From Candidatus Accumulibacter conexus (GTDB lineage: Bacteria > Pseudomonadota > Gammaproteobacteria > Burkholderiales > Rhodocyclaceae): DNA of 64,000 bases. The stretch lies in assembly GCA_017592775.1 (NCBI GenBank), contig JAGFNJ010000007.1:54567-118566 (forward strand). The letters are read 5' to 3'. Below the pieces are notes generated by a model. That model had not been told where the DNA came from. It made no database searches and was given only the letters and a program-made list of their open reading frames with translations. The stretch's first letter is position 1. The number at the start of each line of letters is the position of its first letter. Positions 50,879 through 59,952 of the stretch are shown in pieces. Made by a program: the position numbers and the translations under genes.

Positions 50879-52477
50879 ATGAGCCTCGATCTGCCCGCCG
50901 GAATGCAAATCAACGCCCCGATCAGACCCGGATACGAAACCATCCTCACCCGCGATGCGCTGGCGTTGGTGGCCGCGCTGCACCGGGCCTGCGAAGGCCG
51001 CCGGCAGGAGTTGCTGCAGGCACGGCGCGATCGCCAGGCGCGGATCGATGCGGGCGAGATGCCGGACTTCCTCCCGGAGACGCGACACATCCGCGACGGC
51101 GACTGGAAGATCGCGCCGCTGCCGACTGCCCTCGCATGTCGCCGGACCGAGATCACCGGCCCGGTGGAAGCGAAGATGATCATCAACGCCTACAATTCGG
51201 GCGCCGATTCGTACATGAGCGACTTCGAGGACTCCAACAGTCCGAACTGGGACAATCAGGTGCAGGGGCAGCTCAACCTCTTCAAGGCGATCCGCCGCCA
51301 ACTGTCCTTCACCAACGAGGCCGGCAAGGAGTACGCGCTCAACGAGAAGGTCGCCACCCTGCAGATCCGCCCGCGTGGCTGGCACCTCGACGAAAAACAC
51401 GTCACCGTCGATGGACAGCGGGTCTCCGGCGGCATCTTCGACTTTGGCCTCGTCTTCTTCCATAACGCCCGCGAGCAGATCGCGCGTGGCGCTGGCCCGT
51501 TCTACTACCTGCCGAAAATGGAGTCGCACCTCGAGGCGCGCCTGTGGAACGACATCTTCATCCTCGCCCAGGAGCACATCGGTCTGCCCAGGGGAACGAT
51601 CAAGGCAACCGTTCTCGTCGAGACGATTCTTGCCACCTTCGAAATGGAGGAAATCCTCTACGAACTGCGCGAGCACTCGGCGGGCCTCAACGCCGGCCGC
51701 TGGGACTACATCTTCTCGTGCATCAAGAAGTTCAAGAAGAACCCGGACTTCTGCCTCGCCAACCGCGGCGCGATCACGATGGAAGTTCCCTTCATGCGCA
51801 GCTACGCGCTGCAACTGGTGAAGATCTGCCACAAACGCGGGGCGCCCGCGATGGGCGGGATGAGTGCGCTGATTCCGATCAAGAATGATCCGGTGGCCAA
51901 CGAGAAGGCGCTCGCCGGCATCCGCCACGACAAGACGCGCGACGCCAACGACGGCTTCGACGGTGGCTGGGTTGCGCACCCGGGACTGGTCTCGATCGCC
52001 GCCGAGGAGTTTCACAAGGTGCTCGGAGACCGTCCGAACCAGTGGGAAAAGCAGCGCGACGAGAACTTCTCTGCCGCCGACTTTCTCAATTTCCAGCCTT
52101 CGCAGCCGATCACCGAAGCCGGTGTGCGCAACAACATCAACGTCGGCATCCATTATCTCGGCAGCTGGCTGGCTGGCAATGGCTGTGTGCCGATCCACAA
52201 CCTGATGGAAGACGCAGCGACGGCGGAAATCTCGCGTTCGCAGGTGTGGCAGTGGGTGGTTTCCCCGAAAGGAGTCCTCGACGACGGGCGCAAGGTCACC
52301 GCCGAGATGGTGCGCGGAATGATCGCTGAAGAACTGGCCAAGGTGAAGGCTACCGTCAGCACCCAGGGAGAGAACACGGCCACCTACGATCAGGCGGCCG
52401 TCATCTTCGACCGCATGTCTCTGACACCCGACTACCCGGAGTTTCTGACGCTGCCGCTCTACGAAGCAATGGACTAG
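50879..52477 (+). CDS. aceB: Malate synthase A
   Basis: Condenses glyoxylate and acetyl-CoA to malate in the glyoxylate shunt. The 532-residue product is the A-type: ITGPVEAKMIINAYNSGADSYMSDFEDSNSPNWDN, RGWHLDEKHV, the catalytic region RWDYIFSCIKKFK, and NVGIHYLGSWLAGNGCVPIHNLMEDAATAEISRSQVWQW near the C-terminus. CAGGAG lies about 7 nt ahead of the ATG. Isocitrate lyase (aceA) is not in the window. Regulation by the divergent LysR protein is likely. Two hairpins follow the gene. Confidence 0.96.
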   Translation: MSLDLPAGMQINAPIRPGYETILTRDALALVAALHRACEGRRQELLQARRDRQARIDAGEMPDFLPETRHIRDGDWKIAPLPTALACRRTEITGPVEAKMIINAYNSGADSYMSDFEDSNSPNWDNQVQGQLNLFKAIRRQLSFTNEAGKEYALNEKVATLQIRPRGWHLDEKHVTVDGQRVSGGIFDFGLVFFHNAREQIARGAGPFYYLPKMESHLEARLWNDIFILAQEHIGLPRGTIKATVLVETILATFEMEEILYELREHSAGLNAGRWDYIFSCIKKFKKNPDFCLANRGAITMEVPFMRSYALQLVKICHKRGAPAMGGMSALIPIKNDPVANEKALAGIRHDKTRDANDGFDGGWVAHPGLVSIAAEEFHKVLGDRPNQWEKQRDENFSAADFLNFQPSQPITEAGVRNNINVGIHYLGSWLAGNGCVPIHNLMEDAATAEISRSQVWQWVVSPKGVLDDGRKVTAEMVRGMIAEELAKVKATVSTQGENTATYDQAAVIFDRMSLTPDYPEFLTLPLYEAMD

Positions 52478-52486
52478 GACGCTGCC

Positions 52487-52520
52487 GGGCCGGGCAGGAG
52501 AGCTTTCCCCTGCCCGGCCC
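52487..52520 (+). terminator. First hairpin downstream of aceB
   Basis: GGGCCGGGCAGG (52487-52498) pairs perfectly with CCTGCCCGGCCC (52509-52520) across a 10-nt loop, 10 nt after the aceB stop. No T-tract follows, so it may stabilise the 3' end rather than terminate alone. Confidence 0.55.
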
Positions 52521-52548
52521 TCGGCGCTGGCCGCAATTGCCGCAGCGC

Positions 52549-52587
52549 AGGGTGGGGCCGCATCGCGGCCCCACCCTCTTCTTTCCT
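52549..52587. terminator. Intrinsic terminator between aceB and hemH
   Basis: AGGGTGGGGCCGC (52549-52561) and GCGGCCCCACCCT (52565-52577) form a perfect 13-bp stem with a 3-nt loop, followed by the pyrimidine-rich CTTCTTTCCT. It can serve the convergent aceB and hemH transcripts. Confidence 0.75.
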
Positions 52588-52631
52588 GCGCCAGCGCCAA
52601 CGCGCGCCGGCAGGCCCGACGCTGGAAGGTC

Positions 52632-53735
52632 TCAGGATCTGGCGCCCAGGGCACGGGCGCGCAAGGCGCTCAGCTCGAGGGCAGCCGCATCGGCTGCTTC
52701 GCGCGTCGGCCAGCCCTGCAAATGGTTCGCCGCCAAGTCGGCCAGCGCGTTTATCCAGTCGTCCCGCTCGTTGAGGCACGCGATGTAGTGGTACTCCCTG
52801 CCTCCGGCGCGCAGGAACTCGCTCCTGCCTTCGATCGCCATTTCTTCGAGCGTCTCGAGGCAGTCCGCCGTGAACCCGGGACAGATCACATCGACCCGCT
52901 GCACACCCGCCTTGCCCAACGCGCGCAGGCTCGCCGCAGTGTAGGGCTGCAGCCATTCGGTGCGGCCGAAGCGGGACTGAAAGCAGACCAGATGCCCATC
53001 CTTGCGAAGGCCGAGCGCTTCGGCAAGCAGGCGAGCGGTCTTGTGGCATTCGCAGTGGTAGGGATCGCCCCTGTCGAGCGTGTAGCGGGGGAGCCCGTGA
53101 AAGCTCATCAGCAGACGATACGAGGCGACCGGATGGCCGTGGGTGGCCCAGTGCTCGCGGACGCTGGCGGCGAGCGCAGCGATGTAGCCCGGGTGGTCGG
53201 CGAAACTCCGGATGCTGCGTATTTCCGGCTGGTTGCGCAGCGCGCACAGCCAGCCGGCAGCGGCATCGAACGCGCTCGCCGTCGTACTGGCCGCGTACTG
53301 CGGATAGAGCGGCAACAGGAGGATGCGGGTGCAGCCCTCGGCCTTGAGCCGCGAGAGCGTTGCCGGAATCGACGGCTGGCCGTAGCGCATGGCGTAGTCG
53401 ACCACGACGCGGTGCCCGGCCTGACCGAGAAACCCGCGCAGGAGGGTTGCCTGGCGCGCGACATGGACCTTCAGCGGCGACCCTTCGCTCGTCCACACGG
53501 CAGCGTACTTCTCGGCCGAGCGTCCCGGTCGGGTGTTGAGAATGATTCCGTTCAGGATCAGCCACCACAACGGCCTCGGGATCTCGACCACCCGCGGGTC
53601 GGAGAGGAATTCCCCGAGATAGCGCCGGACCGCCGCCTTCGTCGGCGCTTCCGGAGTCCCCAGGTTGATCAGCAGGATGGCGGTCAGCGGCGGCGAACCG
53701 TGGCGGTACTCCGGTTCGGCGAGATAGCGCGGCAT
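52632..53735 (-). CDS. hemH: Ferrochelatase
   Basis: Inserts Fe2+ into protoporphyrin IX, the last step of protohaem synthesis, at the inner membrane face. The 367-residue protein has [13 protein letters not shown] at the start, [14 protein letters not shown], the catalytic-histidine motif [24 protein letters not shown], and [30 protein letters not shown] with the conserved glutamate near the end. Its ATG overlaps the hrcA stop by one base. Confidence 0.96.
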   Translation of the reverse strand: MPRYLAEPEYRHGSPPLTAILLINLGTPEAPTKAAVRRYLGEFLSDPRVVEIPRPLWWLILNGIILNTRPGRSAEKYAAVWTSEGSPLKVHVARQATLLRGFLGQAGHRVVVDYAMRYGQPSIPATLSRLKAEGCTRILLLPLYPQYAASTTASAFDAAAGWLCALRNQPEIRSIRSFADHPGYIAALAASVREHWATHGHPVASYRLLMSFHGLPRYTLDRGDPYHCECHKTARLLAEALGLRKDGHLVCFQSRFGRTEWLQPYTAASLRALGKAGVQRVDVICPGFTADCLETLEEMAIEGRSEFLRAGGREYHYIACLNERDDWINALADLAANHLQGWPTREAADAAALELSALRARALGARS

Positions 53736-54763
53736 CAGCAGTTGGCCTGGTAGGTGAGCGCCGACGAAAGCAACTTGGCGGTGATGTCCACGATCGGTAT
53801 CACCCGCTCGTAGGCCATCCGCGTCGGGCCGATGACGCCTACCGAGCCGACGACCTCGCCATCGACCTCATATGGCGCGGTGACGACGCTGCATTCGTCA
53901 AGCGGCGCCAGGCCGGACTCGCCGCCGATGAAGATCTGCACACCGTCTGCGCGCTGTGAGAGGTCGAGCAACTGCATCAGCGCGGTCCGTTGTTCGAAGA
54001 GGTCGAACAGCTCGCGCAGCCGCTTCATGTTCGACGAGAACTCTTCGACGCCGAGCAGGTTGCGCTCGCCGGAGATGACGTAGCGCTCACCCGGGCCCCG
54101 TATCACCTCATCGCCTGCCGTCAGTGCGGCGGCCATCAGTGCTTGCAGGTCGCCGCGCAGTTCCTTCAATTCATCACGCACGCGTGTATGGATGTGCTCG
54201 AAATCGTGCCCGACAAAATGCTGGTTCAGGTAGTTGGTGGCGGTGACCAGCTCCGATGGGGTGTACGCGCGGTTGGTGAACAGCAGGCGATTCTGCACAT
54301 CGCCGTCGGCCGTCACCAGGATCAGCAGGACGCGACGCTCGGAGAGGCTGACGAACTCCATCTGACGAATCCGCAGCGTTGCACGACGCGGTGTCATGAC
54401 GATGCCGGCGAAGCGGGTCAACCCGGAGAGCAGGTGCGACGCATTGCTGATCAGTTGCCGCGGTTGCATCGGCGCCAACTGCCCCTCGATGGCCTGCAGC
54501 TTGTCGCGGTCCAGCGGCTTCACGGTCAACAGGCTGTCGACAAAGAAGCGGTAGCCGCGCGCCGTCGGCACGCGGCCCGCTGAAGTGTGCGGACTGGCGA
54601 TGAGTCCGATGTCTTCGAGGTCGGCCATCACGTTGCGAACGGTAGCGGCCGACAGCTCAAGGCCCGAATAGCGCGACAGCGCGCGCGACCCGACCGGCTG
54701 GCCTTCGGCGATGTAGCGTTCGATCAGTGTCTTCAGCAGTGTTCGTGCGCGATCATCGAGCAT
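53735..54763 (-). CDS. hrcA: Heat-inducible transcription repressor HrcA
   Basis: HrcA represses chaperone operons by binding CIRCE elements and is activated by GroEL. The 342-residue product has the N-terminal HTH with [54 protein letters not shown], a GAF-like middle, and the dimerisation end [20 protein letters not shown]. The ATG giving [10 protein letters not shown] is the family start; an upstream frame extension across the divergent nadK promoter is rejected. No CIRCE palindrome was seen here. Confidence 0.95.
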   Translation of the reverse strand: MLDDRARTLLKTLIERYIAEGQPVGSRALSRYSGLELSAATVRNVMADLEDIGLIASPHTSAGRVPTARGYRFFVDSLLTVKPLDRDKLQAIEGQLAPMQPRQLISNASHLLSGLTRFAGIVMTPRRATLRIRQMEFVSLSERRVLLILVTADGDVQNRLLFTNRAYTPSELVTATNYLNQHFVGHDFEHIHTRVRDELKELRGDLQALMAAALTAGDEVIRGPGERYVISGERNLLGVEEFSSNMKRLRELFDLFEQRTALMQLLDLSQRADGVQIFIGGESGLAPLDECSVVTAPYEVDGEVVGSVGVIGPTRMAYERVIPIVDITAKLLSSALTYQANC

Positions 54764-54841
54764 GGTCTGGATTCTACAAAAAAAATGCTGCGGACGCGGT
54801 GCGCCGCGGAAACAACTCGAATTGTGGTTTAATTCGGGCCC

Positions 54842-55768
54842 ATGACCAATGCCTTTCCGCAAGCTTCGGCCGACGGCGTACCGCCACCGCGAACGATCGC
54901 GCTGGTGGGAAAGTACCACAGTCCGGAGATCGCCGAGTCAATCCGCTTGCTGGCACGCTACCTGCACGAGCGCGGCATCACCGTCCTGATCGAAGAGGAA
55001 ACCGCTGGCAACGTCGTTTCACACCTGGCGCTCGGGAGCTGGGCGAGCGGCAACTTCCCCTGGCTCGGAGCGCATTCCGATCTGGCGATCGTCGTTGGTG
55101 GTGATGGCACGATGCTCAATGCGGCACGACAACTGGCGCGTTATCGCGTGCCGCTGGTGGGTGTCAATCAGGGACGTCTGGGCTTCATGACCGACATCGC
55201 CCGCACCGAGATGCTGTCGTGCATGGACGACCTGCTGGATGGCAGGTTCATCCCTGAGACGCGCATGCTGCTCGATGCCGAAGTCAGCCGCGAAGGGCGC
55301 AGCGTCGTCAGCAACCTGGCGCTGAACGATGTCGTCGTCGACAAGGGCGCGATCGGACGGATGATCGAGTTCGAGCTTTTCATCGACGGCGAGTTCATCT
55401 ATCACCTGCGCTCGGATGGACTGATCGTCGCCACTTCGACCGGCTCCACGGCCTATGCCCTGTCGGCCAATGGCCCCATCCTGCATCCGGGAGTGGCGGC
55501 CATCGCACTCGTGCCGCTTTGCCCGCACGCACTGACCAACCGGCCAATCCTGGTCGGTGACCGCAACGAGATCGAAATCCGCATCGTCCACGCAACTGAC
55601 TCACGGGCCCACTTCGACGGCCAGGTGACAGCCGACCTGAAGAACGGCGATACCGTTCGCATCCGGCGATCGGAGTACTCGATCACCTTGCTGCACCCAC
55701 CGGCCTACAGTTATTTCGCGATGCTCCGCCAGAAGCTGCACTGGAGCGAGCGGCCGAAGGAACATTAG
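54842..55768 (+). CDS. nadK: NAD kinase
   Basis: Phosphorylates NAD+ to NADP+. The 308-residue protein carries the diagnostic [11 protein letters not shown] (about residues 82-92), the [11 protein letters not shown] segment, LNDVVVDKG and the glycine-rich [22 protein letters not shown]. It is divergent from hrcA, an order conserved in betaproteobacteria. An extended -10 (TGGTTTAAT) ends 8 nt before the ATG, implying a very short leader. Confidence 0.96.
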   Translation: MTNAFPQASADGVPPPRTIALVGKYHSPEIAESIRLLARYLHERGITVLIEEETAGNVVSHLALGSWASGNFPWLGAHSDLAIVVGGDGTMLNAARQLARYRVPLVGVNQGRLGFMTDIARTEMLSCMDDLLDGRFIPETRMLLDAEVSREGRSVVSNLALNDVVVDKGAIGRMIEFELFIDGEFIYHLRSDGLIVATSTGSTAYALSANGPILHPGVAAIALVPLCPHALTNRPILVGDRNEIEIRIVHATDSRAHFDGQVTADLKNGDTVRIRRSEYSITLLHPPAYSYFAMLRQKLHWSERPKEH

Positions 55769-55791
55769 GGCGGCAGGGGAACGGAAACGCC

Positions 55792-57459
55792 ATGCTCTGT
55801 CGTCTGACGATCCGCGACTTCGTCCTCGTTGACCGCCTGGAACTCGACTTGCAACCGGGCTTCGGAACGCTTACCGGCGAAACGGGTGCCGGCAAGTCGA
55901 TCCTGGTCGACGCGCTCGCTTTCGCCCTCGGCGAGCGTGCCGATACCGGTTTGATTCGCGCCGGCTGCGACCGCGCCGAAGTCACCGCCGAATTCGACCT
56001 CACGGCCGCGCCGGATGCCTCGGTCTGGCTGCTGGCACATGATCTCGACACCCAGGGAGGCCTGCTGCTGCGGCGAGTGGTCGACGGCAACGGTCGCTCG
56101 CGTGCCTACCTGAATGGTTCGCCGGTGACGGTACAGCAATTGCGCGAGGTGGCTGAATCGCTGGTAGACATCCATGGCCAGCACGCGCATCAGTCGCTCT
56201 TGCGCAGCGACGCGCAGCGTGCCTTGCTCGACGGGCATTCCCGGCTCGCGTCTCTGCAGGCGGAAGTGTCCACCGCCTGGCGCAACTGGCGAACGGCGCG
56301 GGCGGCCCTGGCAGCGGCCAGCGAGGGCGTCGAAGCGCTGGCGCACGAAAGGGAACAGCTTGAGTGGCAGGTTCGTGAATTGCAGACCCTCGCCTTTTGC
56401 AACGAAGAATGGACGCTTCTGAACCAGGAACACAAGCGCCTGGCACATGCCGCGAGCCTCGTCGACGGCGCCCAGTTCGCCTTGCAGGCGCTGGCCGAAG
56501 GCGATGCCGCCTGCGACGCACGACTGGCGGCGGTGAGCCATCGACTCGACGACCTTTCGGAGTATGACCCAGCGATCGCTGAAGTGGCCGCTCTCGTGCA
56601 GTCGGCCCAGGCCGAACTGGGTGAAGCGATCTCGGCTCTGCGCCGCTACGGCGGCCGCGTCGATCTGGATCCACGGCGCCTGGGCGAGGTCGAGCGGCGA
56701 CTCGATGCCGTTCTCGGCTGCGCGCGGAAGTTCCGCTGTGCCCCAGAGGACCTGCCGGATCTGCTTGAACGCTGGCTCGACAGGCTGGCCGTGCTTGGCG
56801 AGGCCGCCGACATCGATGCCCTGGCGACGCGCGCCGCTGCCGCACGCACCACCTACGAAGAGCTTGCCGGGCAGCTTTCCGCCGGCCGCCAGGCCGCGGC
56901 AAGCCAACTCGGCAGCGAAGTCAGTGTGGTGATGCAGCAGCTAGCCCTCGGCAGCGGACGCTTCGAAGTGGCTTTGCTGCCGGTCGAGGGAGGCAACGCC
57001 AACGGCCTCGAGCAAGTCGAGTTTCGCATCGCCGGCCTGGCCGGCAGCGAAGCACGCGCACTCGCCAAGGTCGCCTCCGGCGGCGAGATTTCGCGCATCA
57101 GCCTGGCGATTCAGGTCGTGACCAGTCAGGCGGCCAGCGTACCGACCCTGATCTTCGACGAGGTCGACGTCGGCATCGGCGGTGGCGTTGCCGAAGTGGT
57201 CGGGCGCCTGCTGCGCGAACTGGGAAATCAACGGCAGGTGCTGTGCGTGACCCACCTGCCCCAAGTGGCAGCGCGCGCCCACTGGCAATGGCAAGTCAGC
57301 AAGGAAGTCGAGCGGGAACAACTGCGCAGCCGGGTCGTCGTTCTCGATGGTGAGGCGAGGGTCGAGGAAATCGCCCGCATGCTCGGTGGCCTGGAGATCA
57401 CGCCAGTCACTCGCCAGCATGCGCGCGAGATGCTGGCCATCGGCTCACCAGAGGGCTAG
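55792..57459 (+). CDS. recN: DNA repair protein RecN
   Basis: An SMC-like ATPase that acts early in double-strand break repair. The 555-residue product has the N-terminal ATP-binding GETGAGKSILVDALAFALGER, central coiled-coil stretches (about residues 150-240 and 250-370), and the C-terminal ABC-type signature KVASGGEISRISLAI with Walker B LIFDEVDVGIGG and CVTHLPQVAA. It follows nadK by 23 nt and is probably co-transcribed; no LexA box was found in the short gap. Confidence 0.95.
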   Translation: MLCRLTIRDFVLVDRLELDLQPGFGTLTGETGAGKSILVDALAFALGERADTGLIRAGCDRAEVTAEFDLTAAPDASVWLLAHDLDTQGGLLLRRVVDGNGRSRAYLNGSPVTVQQLREVAESLVDIHGQHAHQSLLRSDAQRALLDGHSRLASLQAEVSTAWRNWRTARAALAAASEGVEALAHEREQLEWQVRELQTLAFCNEEWTLLNQEHKRLAHAASLVDGAQFALQALAEGDAACDARLAAVSHRLDDLSEYDPAIAEVAALVQSAQAELGEAISALRRYGGRVDLDPRRLGEVERRLDAVLGCARKFRCAPEDLPDLLERWLDRLAVLGEAADIDALATRAAAARTTYEELAGQLSAGRQAAASQLGSEVSVVMQQLALGSGRFEVALLPVEGGNANGLEQVEFRIAGLAGSEARALAKVASGGEISRISLAIQVVTSQAASVPTLIFDEVDVGIGGGVAEVVGRLLRELGNQRQVLCVTHLPQVAARAHWQWQVSKEVEREQLRSRVVVLDGEARVEEIARMLGGLEITPVTRQHAREMLAIGSPEG

Positions 57460-57463
57460 CCGC

Positions 57464-57802
57464 CTAGGTCGCAGCCTGGTCGTCTGCAGACGACTTGGCA
57501 GCCGCTTTCTTGAGTTTGTTCTTCGCCGCTTTCCTGAGGGCCTTGAACTGGTCCGGATCTTCTGCCTTGAGGTACTCCACCACCTCGAAGTCCTCGCGCT
57601 TGATGCGCTGGATGTCGATCTGCTCGACATGCACCAGGCGCAACAGCTCGCGTACCGGCTTGGGCATGTTGCGACCGCTCTCGTAGCGCGAACCGCCGCT
57701 CTGCGTCACGCCGATCTTCGACCATAACTGCTGCTGATTCATTCCCAGCCTGCGACGAATCTCGCGCGGATCGACCCGCTCAACGACCTTGACGGTGCTC
57801 AT
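57464..57802 (-). CDS. XRE-type helix-turn-helix protein
   Basis: A 112-residue protein. Residues about 10-60 form a Cro/XRE HTH: REIRRRLGMNQQQLWSKIGVTQSGGSRYESGRNMPKPV. The C-terminal tail (about 75-112) is lysine/alanine-rich and probably helical. It likely regulates transcription; its target is unknown. It is convergent with recN (stop codons 4 nt apart) and divergent from lysC. Confidence 0.85.
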   Translation of the reverse strand: MSTVKVVERVDPREIRRRLGMNQQQLWSKIGVTQSGGSRYESGRNMPKPVRELLRLVHVEQIDIQRIKREDFEVVEYLKAEDPDQFKALRKAAKNKLKKAAAKSSADDQAAT

Positions 57803-58007
57803 GACAGTCCTTTCTTGCTATTGGTTGACGCCTGGCAGCAGGCTCCCCGACCCCCTGCCATCACTGCATACCATATGGATGGGATGACGCACGCCACACT
57901 ATAAGGATTTCGTCCGCAATTGCAAGCAGCATTGAGACGGCAGATCCCGCAGTTGCCCACTGCCGGCCTTGGCGCCGGCCCTTTTGCCCTCAGGGCCGGC
58001 ATTGCCC

Positions 58008-58013
58008 TAGAAT
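58008..58013 (+). promoter_or_regulatory. -10-like box of lysC
   Basis: TAGAAT is preceded by TTGCCC (57984-57989) at 18 bp and lies 34 nt before the lysC ATG. The same TAGAATG string occurs ahead of dcd, hisG and the 42665 gene. Confidence 0.4.
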
Positions 58014-58047
58014 GGAGGCCTTTTGGCACTGTTCAACGGGATTTCGA

Positions 58048-59328
58048 ATGGCATTGATCGTACAGAAATTCGGCGGCACGTCGGTCGGCTCGACGGAACG
58101 CATCAAGAATGTCGCCAAGCGAGTGGCTCGCTGGCGCGCGCAGGGACACGACATCATTCTGGTGCCGTCGGCGATGGCCGGGGAAACCAATCGCCTGCTG
58201 GCCCTGGCAAGGGAGGTCTCGCCGTCGCCAGACCCGCGCGAACTCGACGTCATCGCTTCCACCGGAGAACAGGTGACGATCGCCCTGCTGGCCATGGCCA
58301 TGCACGGGGAAGGAATCAAGGCGAAGAGTTTCACCGGTTCGCAGGTCGGCGTCCTGACCGACAGCACCTTCACCAAGGCGCGCATCCTGAAGATCGACCA
58401 GGGCCGGATTCGCAAGGCCCTGGCCGATGGCAACGTCGTCGTCGTCGCCGGTTTCCAGGGCGCCGATGAGGAAGGCAACATCACGACGCTGGGTCGCGGC
58501 GGATCCGACACCTCGGCGGTCGCTCTGGCGGCGGCGATGAAGGCCGACGAGTGCCAGATCTATACCGACGTGGATGGCGTGTATACGACCGACCCGCGCG
58601 TCGTCCCGGAAGCCCGCAAGCTGGACACGATCACCTTCGAGGAAATGCTCGAAATGGCCAGTCTGGGCTCGAAGGTGCTGCAGATCCGCTCGGTGGAGTT
58701 CGCCGGCAAGTACAAAGTCAAACTTCGCGTCCTTTCCAGCTTTGAAGACGAGGGCGAAGGAACGCTGATCACTGTTGAGGAAAAAGGCCATATGGAACAA
58801 CCGATCATCTCCGGCATCGCATTCAACCGCGACGAAGCCAAACTGACCGTACTGGGCGTTCCGGACCGCCCGGGGATCGCCCACCAGATCCTCGGACCGA
58901 TCGCCGACGCCAACATCGACGTCGACATGATCATCCAGAACATCGGTCGTGACGGCACCACCGATTTCTCCTTCACCGTCAATCGCAACGACTTCAGCAA
59001 GTCCCTCAGGATTCTCGAGGGCGTCAAGGAGAAGATCGGCGCACGCGATGTCAACGGCGACGCGACGACATGCAAGGTTTCGGCAGTCGGGGTCGGCATG
59101 CGCTCGCACCCCGGGGTCGCCAGCAGGATGTTCGCTGCGCTGGCGAAGGAGAACATCAACCTGCAGATGATTTCGACCTCGGAAATCAAGATCTCGGTGG
59201 TGATCGAGGAAAAGTACCTGGAACTTGCCGTGCGCGTACTGCACAAGGCCTTCGGTCTCGAGAAGCCCCCGAAGTCGAAGTTGGGTTTGACCGGTCGCGG
59301 TGAAACCGATATCATCACGCCGTCCTAG
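58048..59328 (+). CDS. lysC: Aspartate kinase
   Basis: Phosphorylates aspartate, the entry point to lysine, threonine and methionine synthesis. The 426-residue monofunctional enzyme begins ALIVQKFGGTSVGS, carries GRGGSDTSAVALAA and the YTDVDGVYTTDPR catalytic segment, and ends with two ACT domains (about residues 265-420) that normally sense lysine and/or threonine. An in-frame ATG 36 nt upstream overlaps the promoter region and is rejected. Its TAG stop shares its last base with the tRNA-Ser that follows. Confidence 0.96.
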   Translation: MALIVQKFGGTSVGSTERIKNVAKRVARWRAQGHDIILVPSAMAGETNRLLALAREVSPSPDPRELDVIASTGEQVTIALLAMAMHGEGIKAKSFTGSQVGVLTDSTFTKARILKIDQGRIRKALADGNVVVVAGFQGADEEGNITTLGRGGSDTSAVALAAAMKADECQIYTDVDGVYTTDPRVVPEARKLDTITFEEMLEMASLGSKVLQIRSVEFAGKYKVKLRVLSSFEDEGEGTLITVEEKGHMEQPIISGIAFNRDEAKLTVLGVPDRPGIAHQILGPIADANIDVDMIIQNIGRDGTTDFSFTVNRNDFSKSLRILEGVKEKIGARDVNGDATTCKVSAVGVGMRSHPGVASRMFAALAKENINLQMISTSEIKISVVIEEKYLELAVRVLHKAFGLEKPPKSKLGLTGRGETDIITPS

Positions 59329-59421
59329 GAGACGTGGCCGAGAGGTCGAAGGCACTCCCCTGCTAAGGGAGCATGCGGGCATAAACCTGCATCAAGGGTT
59401 CGAATCCCTTCGTCTCCGCCA
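59328..59421 (+). tRNA. tRNA-Ser (anticodon GCU)
   Basis: The acceptor stem GGAGACG (59328-59334) pairs with CGTCTCC (59411-59417), followed by discriminator G and encoded CCA (59419-59421). The anticodon stem CTCCC/GGGAG encloses the loop CTGCTAA with GCT at 59362-59364. A long variable arm (GCATGCGGGCATAAACCTGCATC region) marks a class II serine tRNA, and GGTTCGAATCC forms the T arm. The first tRNA base is the last base of the lysC stop codon. Genomic islands often integrate at such tRNA 3' ends; the A/T-rich DNA that follows fits this. Confidence 0.96.
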
Positions 59422-59458
59422 GGACACCGGCTGCCAACTCTCTGCAGCAAAACCGAAC

Positions 59459-59491
59459 ACCCCGCTGAACGCCTTGTTCTGCGGGGTTTTT
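59459..59491 (+). terminator. Intrinsic terminator of lysC/tRNA-Ser
   Basis: ACCCCGC and GCGGGGT form the outer stem, GAAC/GTTC an inner stem after a T-T mismatch, with a GCCTT loop, followed by an uninterrupted T run to 59491. It is a textbook Rho-independent terminator. Confidence 0.9.
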
Positions 59492-59496
59492 CGTGT

Positions 59497-59577
59497 AAAC
59501 CTCCTGACCTCGCCTACCCCACAAATGTCATATCTGCGCTCTTAGAGGCCATTTCTCTCGAAACCTCCTGACTTCGC
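59497..59577 (+). repeat. 17-bp imperfect direct repeat at the island edge
   Basis: AAACCTCCTGACCTCGC (59497-59513) and AAACCTCCTGACTTCGC (59561-59577) differ at one base, 64 bp apart. They could mark an old insertion junction or a recombinase binding site. Confidence 0.6.
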
Positions 59578-59638
59578 AAATTTAGTACGGTTTTTTAAGT
59601 GGTTGTTTTTCCATGACTTTTCGAGTGGCTTGGACGGG

Positions 59639-59810
59639 TTTCGCGATGGCTTATGCTTTGGTTTCGTGAGGTACGCCATCGCGAAATTTCTGGTTGGTGA
59701 TGGGGAAAACCCGAGGGGCTCTTGCGATGAGGATCGGGCTTCGCAGACATACCTTCGGCTTTCAGAGTGGCGCTGATCGAATTCGCGATGGCGTGCGCTT
59801 TGGTATCGTG
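59639..59810 (+). repeat. Inverted and direct repeats ahead of the ParB-like operon
   Basis: TTTCGCGATGGC (59639-59650) and GCCATCGCGAAA (59675-59686) form a perfect 12-bp inverted repeat with a 24-nt spacer. A third, direct copy of the left arm plus flank (59782-59810) matches 59640-59668 at 25 of 29 positions. This is a candidate operator or parS-like site for the DNA-binding proteins encoded downstream. Confidence 0.6.
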
Positions 59811-59952
59811 TCGCTTTTGCGCGAAAAACCCTACAATCATAGGCCATAGGCTCATTGGTGGCTCCTGCTCGGTTCCCGTCGACAGCAAAGCTCACGTGGT
59901 GAGCCTGTCTACCGCGAGAATTTGCTAGCTCAGTGCGAAAGGAGACCAACCG

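Larger units (their letters stand above)
59492..59952. other. Island left-end intergenic region
   Basis: An A/T-richer interval between the tRNA terminator and the four-gene operon. It contains a 17-bp imperfect direct repeat and three copies of an 11-12 bp element (separate entries). Minus-strand frames exist but are interrupted by stops within the repeated element and resemble no family. TACAAT (59832-59837) may be a -10 for the operon, and AAAGGAGA (59938-59945) is the ribosome-binding site of the first gene. Confidence 0.5.

Noticed and set aside
53735-54841. CIRCE element for HrcA autoregulation
   Set aside because: No TTAGCACTC/GAGTGCTAA palindrome was seen in the hrcA-nadK gap.
59542-59949. 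Minus-strand frames of 135 and 97 codons at the island edge
   Set aside because: Composition is low-complexity, no family is recognisable, one copy of the repeated element contains a stop, and the region overlaps the probable operon control region.
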